The translations under genes and the position numbers were made by a program. A stretch of 64,000 bases of DNA from Pseudomonadota bacterium (GTDB lineage Bacteria; Desulfobacterota; Binatia; Binatales; Binataceae). The stretch is taken from positions 124,001 through 188,000 of the forward strand of contig JAJPHZ010000041.1 in NCBI GenBank assembly GCA_021325025.1, read 5' to 3'. The notes beneath the pieces are model-generated. The model searched no databases, was not told the DNA's origin, and saw only the letters and a program-made list of their open reading frames with translations. This document shows positions 58,045-64,000 of this stretch, one piece after another; the first letter of the stretch is position 1, and each line of letters begins with the position of its first letter.

Positions 58045-58965
58045 TCACTGCAATGCCGGCATCACTTCGCGGGCGAACAGTTCGATGGTTTCGGGGCGGC
58101 CGTAGTCGGCGAACCATAGGATCAGCATCTGGACGCCGCGGCGTTCGCGCTCGCGCAACTGCTCGGCGACCGCGGCCGGGACGCCCCTGATGGCGCTGAC
58201 CTGGCGCATCTCGGCGACCAGCGGATGGCGTCCGGCTTCGTCCCACACGCGCTGGACGTCGGACTCCGTCGTGCCCAGGAAAATCAGCACCTGTTCGGAG
58301 ATTTCCAGTGTCTGTGGGTCGCGCTGGACCGCCGCGCAATGCTCCCGCAGCACGCGCAGCTTGCGGTCGAACTCCTGCGCGTCGCTCACCACCGCGTTCC
58401 ATCGATCGGCGTAGTGCGCGACCAGCCGGAGCAGAACTTTCTCGCCCTTGCCGCCGATGGTGATCGGCGGATGCGGCTTCTGCACCGGCTTGGGAAAGTT
58501 GTAGGCGCGATCGATCCGGTAGTAGCGTCCCTCGAAGCTGGGCGCGGCCTGCGTAAACAGCAGCTTCATGATTTGCAGCGCCTCTTCCAACTGCGCCAGC
58601 CGCACGCCGGCGCTGGGAAACTCATAGCCGTAGGCCTCGTATTCGCGCCGGAACCATCCCGCGCCGATTCCGATTTCAAGCCGCCCGCCGCTGATGTCGT
58701 CGATGGTGCTCAGCGTCTTGGCCAACAAGGCCGGATTGCGATAGGAATTGCACAGCACCAAATTGCCGATTCGAATCCGGTTGGTGCGCGCCGCCAGCGC
58801 CGCCATCGCCGCGATCGCCTCGGGATGGTCCAGTTCGGGCGTACGCAGTTGCCACATGTGGTCCTGCAACCACACCGAGTGGTAGCCCAGCCGCTCAGCC
58901 ATCAGCGTGCGCTGCAGGACCGAGCGAAAGTCCATGAATTGAGGAAGATTGAGCGCCAGCTTCAT
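58045..58965 (-). CDS. LLM class F420-dependent-type oxidoreductase
   Basis: MKLALNLPQFMDFRSVLQRTLMAERLGYHSVWLQDHMW; close to 20511..21434 along its length. Confidence 0.87.
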   Translation of the reverse strand: MKLALNLPQFMDFRSVLQRTLMAERLGYHSVWLQDHMWQLRTPELDHPEAIAAMAALAARTNRIRIGNLVLCNSYRNPALLAKTLSTIDDISGGRLEIGIGAGWFRREYEAYGYEFPSAGVRLAQLEEALQIMKLLFTQAAPSFEGRYYRIDRAYNFPKPVQKPHPPITIGGKGEKVLLRLVAHYADRWNAVVSDAQEFDRKLRVLREHCAAVQRDPQTLEISEQVLIFLGTTESDVQRVWDEAGRHPLVAEMRQVSAIRGVPAAVAEQLRERERRGVQMLILWFADYGRPETIELFAREVMPALQ

Positions 58966-58988
58966 CGGCTCGCTGCCGCGGTAACTTC

Positions 58989-60533
58989 CTATCCGGCCTT
59001 CCGGTCGATACGCGGAAAGAGCGGAGTTGCCGGCTTTACTTTGTGCCCCTGCTTGAGGCCCCGGCCGTAAGGCGCGGCAGCGGCGGTTTCGTCCACTTGC
59101 AGCAGGTCCAGGATGCGGCGCGAGGTTACCGGCATGAACGGCTCCAGTGCGGCCGCCACCACGCGCAGGCTTTCGGTCAGATTGGCGAGAATCTGCGCCA
59201 CGCGCGGAAGTTTCGCCTGATCCTTGGCCAGCGTGAAGGGGGCGGTCTGCACGATGTATTTGTTGGCGACGTCCAATGCCTGCCAGATCGCCTCCAGGCC
59301 GCGATTGAAGGCCAGCTCTTGCACCTGCGCGTCAACCCGTTCCTCAAGCCCGCTCATCACGTCAGCCAACGCCGCGTCGTCTGGCTCGCCCTCCAGTACC
59401 GGGTCGCAGGTCAGTTCGCCGCCGAAGTAGCGCGCCGCCATCGACAGCACGCGGCTGGTGAAGTTGCCCAGGTCGTTGGCGAGGTCGGCATTGTAGCGCT
59501 CGATCAGGCGCTGTTCGGAGAAGTCGCCGTCCAGGCCGTAGACCACTTCACGCAACAAAAAGTAGCGCAGCACGTCGGGCCCGAACGCGGCCTCGTAGCT
59601 GACCGGATCGGCGACGTTGCCCGAACTCTTGGACATCCGCTGCCCGCCGAAGTTGACCCAGCCGTGGACGTCCAGATGGCGGAACAGGGGCAGCCCCGCC
59701 GACAGCAGCATCGGCGGCCAGTACACCGCATGGGTCTTGAGGATGTCCTTGCCGATGAAGTGCTCGGTAGTGGCAAAGACCTCGCTGATAAAGTTGGGAT
59801 CACGGCTGGCAGGCGCGCTGACGTAGGCCCAGAACGCATCATACCAGACGTAGGTCACATAGTTGTGATCGAAGGGCAGCTCGATGCCCCATTCCAGGCG
59901 CGACTTGGGGCGCGAGATGCACAGGTCGCCCAGCGGCTCGGCCAGCATGTTGAGCGCTTCGTTGCGATAGCGCTCGGGCCGGATGAAGTCGGGGTTGCGC
60001 TGGATATGCTCGAGCACCTGCGCGCGGTACTTGTCGATGCGCAGGAAGTAGTTGCCCTCGCTGATGCGCTCCACGGGCCGGTTGTGGCTGGGGCAAATTC
60101 CGCCTGGCAGCAGTTCCTTTTCGGTGTAAAAACGCTCGCAGCCGATGCAGTAAAGCCCCTCGTAATCCTTGAAGTAGATGTCGCCGCGCGCGTGGCTGCG
60201 CTCGAGCATCTGCTGGACGAATTTTTCGTGCTCGGGGTCGGTGGTGCGCACGAAGTAGTCGTAAGCAACGTTGAGCCCGTCCCAGGCGCGGCGGAAGACC
60301 GCGCTGGTGCGATCGGTAAACTCCCTGGGCGGCACCCCTTCGGCCTGTGCGGCGCGCCTGATCTTGTCGCCATGTTCGTCGGTGCCGGTCAGGAAGCTTA
60401 CGTTGGCGCGGCCCAGGCGCCGGCGGCGCGAGCGCGCGAAGGCGTCAGCGGCCAGCGCCTCGTAGGCGCTGCCCACGTGGGGCGGCGCGTTGCAATAGAA
60501 AATCGCCGTGGTGATATGGACCCGCTCTGCCAT
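58989..60533 (-). CDS. metG: Methionine--tRNA ligase
   Basis: 514 aa; TTAIFYCNAPPHVGSAYEALAADAFAR (HIGH-like), GQRMSKSSGNVADP (KMSKS-like). Confidence 0.93.
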   Translation of the reverse strand: MAERVHITTAIFYCNAPPHVGSAYEALAADAFARSRRRRLGRANVSFLTGTDEHGDKIRRAAQAEGVPPREFTDRTSAVFRRAWDGLNVAYDYFVRTTDPEHEKFVQQMLERSHARGDIYFKDYEGLYCIGCERFYTEKELLPGGICPSHNRPVERISEGNYFLRIDKYRAQVLEHIQRNPDFIRPERYRNEALNMLAEPLGDLCISRPKSRLEWGIELPFDHNYVTYVWYDAFWAYVSAPASRDPNFISEVFATTEHFIGKDILKTHAVYWPPMLLSAGLPLFRHLDVHGWVNFGGQRMSKSSGNVADPVSYEAAFGPDVLRYFLLREVVYGLDGDFSEQRLIERYNADLANDLGNFTSRVLSMAARYFGGELTCDPVLEGEPDDAALADVMSGLEERVDAQVQELAFNRGLEAIWQALDVANKYIVQTAPFTLAKDQAKLPRVAQILANLTESLRVVAAALEPFMPVTSRRILDLLQVDETAAAAPYGRGLKQGHKVKPATPLFPRIDRKAG

Positions 60534-60560
60534 CTTGCGTTTGGAGCCGGAGTTGAGATC

Positions 60561-61364
60561 TTATGGCACGCGCCGCTCGACGATATCGGCCAGCTCCGCC
60601 TCGACGACGCCGCCTTCCTCATCGACCTGGATGAGAACGGTCTGCTTGAGGATGTTCTGGCGCAGCACCTTGCCGTTGCCCTTGACCGACTCGACCCGTT
60701 TGCCGACCGCGGGCAGGCCGCGCTTGAGTTCGACGTAGGTGGCGTATTCGTAGCGCAGGCAGCATTTGAGCCGCCCGCACATGCCGGCCAGACGCGAGGG
60801 ATTGAGCGCCAGGCCTTGCTCGCGCGCCATCCTGACCGTGACCGCCTCGAAATCGCGCAGCCATGACGAACAGCACAGCTCGCGTCCGCAGGGGCCGATG
60901 CCGCCGGTGGCCTTGGTCTCGTCGCGCGCCCCAATCTGCTGCATCTCCACCCGCACGCGCAGTGCGCCGGCCAGGTCGCGCACCAGGTTGCGGAAATCGA
61001 CCCGCTTTTCCGCCACGAAGTAGAACACCGCCTTGCGCCCGTCATAGGTCATGCTGACGTCGACCAGCTTCATCTCCAGCCCGCGCTGGCGGATTCCTTC
61101 GACACAAAGCCGGCGCGCCTGACGCTCGCGATAGCGGTTTTCCTCCTCGACGCGCAGGTCGTTTTCGTTGACGATTCGAACCACCGGCTTGAGTTGCGCC
61201 AGGTCAACACCGGGCGCGGGCGGGTGGGGTTCGGTTTCGACCGTGGCAAAGCAGGCGCCCGCGTCGGTTTCGACCACTACGCGGTCCCCGCGCTTAAGCG
61301 CCATCGCACCGCTGAGGTAGCTTGAGATATGTCCCACCGGTTGCAGGCTGACGCCCACCACCAT
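60561..61364 (-). CDS. ricT: PSP1-domain protein (RicT/YaaT family)
   Basis: GRKAVFYFVAEKRVDFRNLVRDLAGALRVRVEMQQIGARDETKATGGIGPCGRELCCSSWL...GMCGRLKCCLRYE; start uncertain (61364-61448). Confidence 0.9.
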   Translation of the reverse strand: MVVGVSLQPVGHISSYLSGAMALKRGDRVVVETDAGACFATVETEPHPPAPGVDLAQLKPVVRIVNENDLRVEEENRYRERQARRLCVEGIRQRGLEMKLVDVSMTYDGRKAVFYFVAEKRVDFRNLVRDLAGALRVRVEMQQIGARDETKATGGIGPCGRELCCSSWLRDFEAVTVRMAREQGLALNPSRLAGMCGRLKCCLRYEYATYVELKRGLPAVGKRVESVKGNGKVLRQNILKQTVLIQVDEEGGVVEAELADIVERRVP

Positions 61365-61405
61365 CGGGCGCTCCTGACCAGATGCTGCTGCGCCGTTGAA
61401 TTCGT

Positions 61406-62466
<1,061 letters not shown>

Positions 62467-62476
<10 letters not shown>

Positions 62477-63117
62477 CGCTGCCTCACCAACTCGTCCACC
62501 AGCCGCATGATGTCGGCGAATACTTCCTCTCTGCTGCGCTCGGAGTTGACCACGCGCACGCGGGCGGCGTCGTTTTTGGCCAGCGTCAGGAAGCCGTTGC
62601 GGACGCGGCGATGGAAGTCGAGGTCGGCGCCTTCGAAGCGATCGGGTCCGCGGTCGCCGGCGTTGGTGCGCAAGCGAGTGCGCGCCAGGCCCGTCTCCAC
62701 CGCGCAATCGAGCAGGATGGTCAGGTCGGGAAAGAGGTGGTCGGCGGCCAGACGGTTGAGTTCGCCCAGCAGTTTGAGATCGAAGCCCCGCCCGTAACCC
62801 TGGTAGGCGGTGGTGGAATCGGCATAACGATCGGAGATCACGATTTCCCCGCGCGCCAGTGCCGGTTTGAGCGTCTCGGCGACATGTTGGGCGCGATCGG
62901 CGAGCACCAGCAGCAATTCGGCGACGACCTGCAGTGACACCGCGGGGTCCAGGAAAATCGCGCGAATCGCCTGGCCCGCGCGCGTGGCGCCCGGCTCATG
63001 CGTGAGCAGCACCGGGCGGCCCTGCGCGCGCAGCCGTTCGGCCAGCATCGCAGCATGGCTGGTTTTGCCCGACCCTTCGATCCCCTCCAGGGTGATGAAC
63101 AGACCGTTTGACATCAT
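62467..63117 (-). CDS. tmk: Thymidylate kinase
   Basis: 216 aa; FITLEGIEGSGKTSHAAMLAERL; VISDRYADSTTAYQGYGRGFD. Confidence 0.95.
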
Positions 63118-63998
63118 CAGGATAAATACCAGCGGACCAGATCGGGCTGGAAGAGCGCGTAAATTGCGGCTGCGATCGACAGGAACGGCCCGAACGGCAC
63201 CGGCGTCTGCAGCAGTCCGTGATTGGAGACCGGCGCCTGAGGGAATTCAGCGCCGGGGTGGTTTGCTCCGCCGCCCACCGCAACCGGGTCCGCGGCTTCG
63301 CCTTCAAGCCCGATGTAACCCGGCTGCCAGTGGAGCAAGTTCAGCACCACTCCGCCCACCGCCCCCAGGCAGGAGCCAACGAAAATCGTGAACAGCATGC
63401 CTTGCCATCCGATGAACGCACCGATCATGGCCAACAGTTTGACGTCACCCATCCCCATTCCCTCCTTGCCGCGCACCAACTGGTAGATTTCTCCCACAAT
63501 GAGTAGCAGCCCGCCGCCCAACGCGATGCCCAGCAACGAGCTCTTCCACCCGATGTCGGGCATCAGCAGGGTGGCGGCCGCCGCCCCGATAGCAATTCCT
63601 GGCAGGCTGATGGCGTCGGGGATGATGCGCCAGTCGAGGTCCACCCAGCTTGCGACGAACAGTGCCGCGCACAGCACCAGGCGGGCCAGCGCATCGGCCG
63701 GATCGAAGGTGACGAACAGATGGACCGCGATGAGTCCCATCGCGGCTTCGGTGATGAAGTAGCGCAGCGGAATCCTGCCGCGGCAACCGACGCATCGGCC
63801 GCGCAGCATCAGGTAACCCAGCACGGGCACATTGGACCAAAGCGGCACCGGACGGCGGCAGTGGGGGCAGAACGAGCGCGGCCGAACGATGGAGATTTCG
63901 CGCGGCAGCCGGTAGGCGAGGACGTTGACGAAGCTGCCCATCGAGGCGCCGAGCAGGAAGACCACAATGTTGAGCAGCAGGGCGCCATGGTCGGTCAT
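63117..63998 (-). CDS. Prepilin peptidase (type IV leader peptidase, A24 family)
   Basis: 293 aa; GSFVNVLAYRLPREISIVRPRSFCPHCRRPVPLWSNVPVLGYLMLRGRCVGCRGRI; GKEGMGMGDVKLLAMIGAFIGWQG. Confidence 0.94.
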   Translation of the reverse strand: MTDHGALLLNIVVFLLGASMGSFVNVLAYRLPREISIVRPRSFCPHCRRPVPLWSNVPVLGYLMLRGRCVGCRGRIPLRYFITEAAMGLIAVHLFVTFDPADALARLVLCAALFVASWVDLDWRIIPDAISLPGIAIGAAAATLLMPDIGWKSSLLGIALGGGLLLIVGEIYQLVRGKEGMGMGDVKLLAMIGAFIGWQGMLFTIFVGSCLGAVGGVVLNLLHWQPGYIGLEGEAADPVAVGGGANHPGAEFPQAPVSNHGLLQTPVPFGPFLSIAAAIYALFQPDLVRWYLS

Positions 63999-64000
63999 GC

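Noticed and set aside
59043-60866. 607-aa + strand ORF
   Set aside because: Shadow of metG and ricT, which have clear family motifs.

Overview
The window is 64 kb of GC-rich, gene-dense bacterial chromosome, with no tRNA, rRNA, CRISPR array or recognisable mobile element found. Much of it encodes a repetitive CoA-ester/flavin catabolic repertoire: five LLM-class (luciferase-like) oxidoreductases, four class III CoA-transferase domains (two fused in one protein), four SDRs, two enoyl-CoA hydratases, a MaoC-like dehydratase, a thiolase next to an HMG-CoA-synthase-like/DUF35 fusion, VOC proteins, three double-EthD proteins (one frameshifted) and a tandem DUF1329 pair. This type of content is reminiscent of uncultivated Binatota-like lineages, but taxonomy cannot be established from sequence reading alone. 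Interspersed are housekeeping operons: lrp-gltB-gltD; guaB, ddl, rdgB-like and a glycosyltransferase-like gene; rarA; and pilD-tmk-holB-ricT-metG. A 1379-aa repetitive beta-helix/IPT surface protein is also present. The most noteworthy non-coding signals are: an intrinsic-terminator hairpin in the guaB 5' leader (candidate attenuator); long hairpins between and after the tandem DUF1329 genes; a three-way-junction inverted repeat at 54.3 kb; several hairpins in a convergent intergenic region near 28.6 kb; and a good sigma70-type promoter for a VWA-domain gene. The best protein-level oddities are a Val where a catalytic Cys is expected in the HMGCS-like protein and non-Asp residues at the expected nucleophile position in all four CoA-transferase domains.
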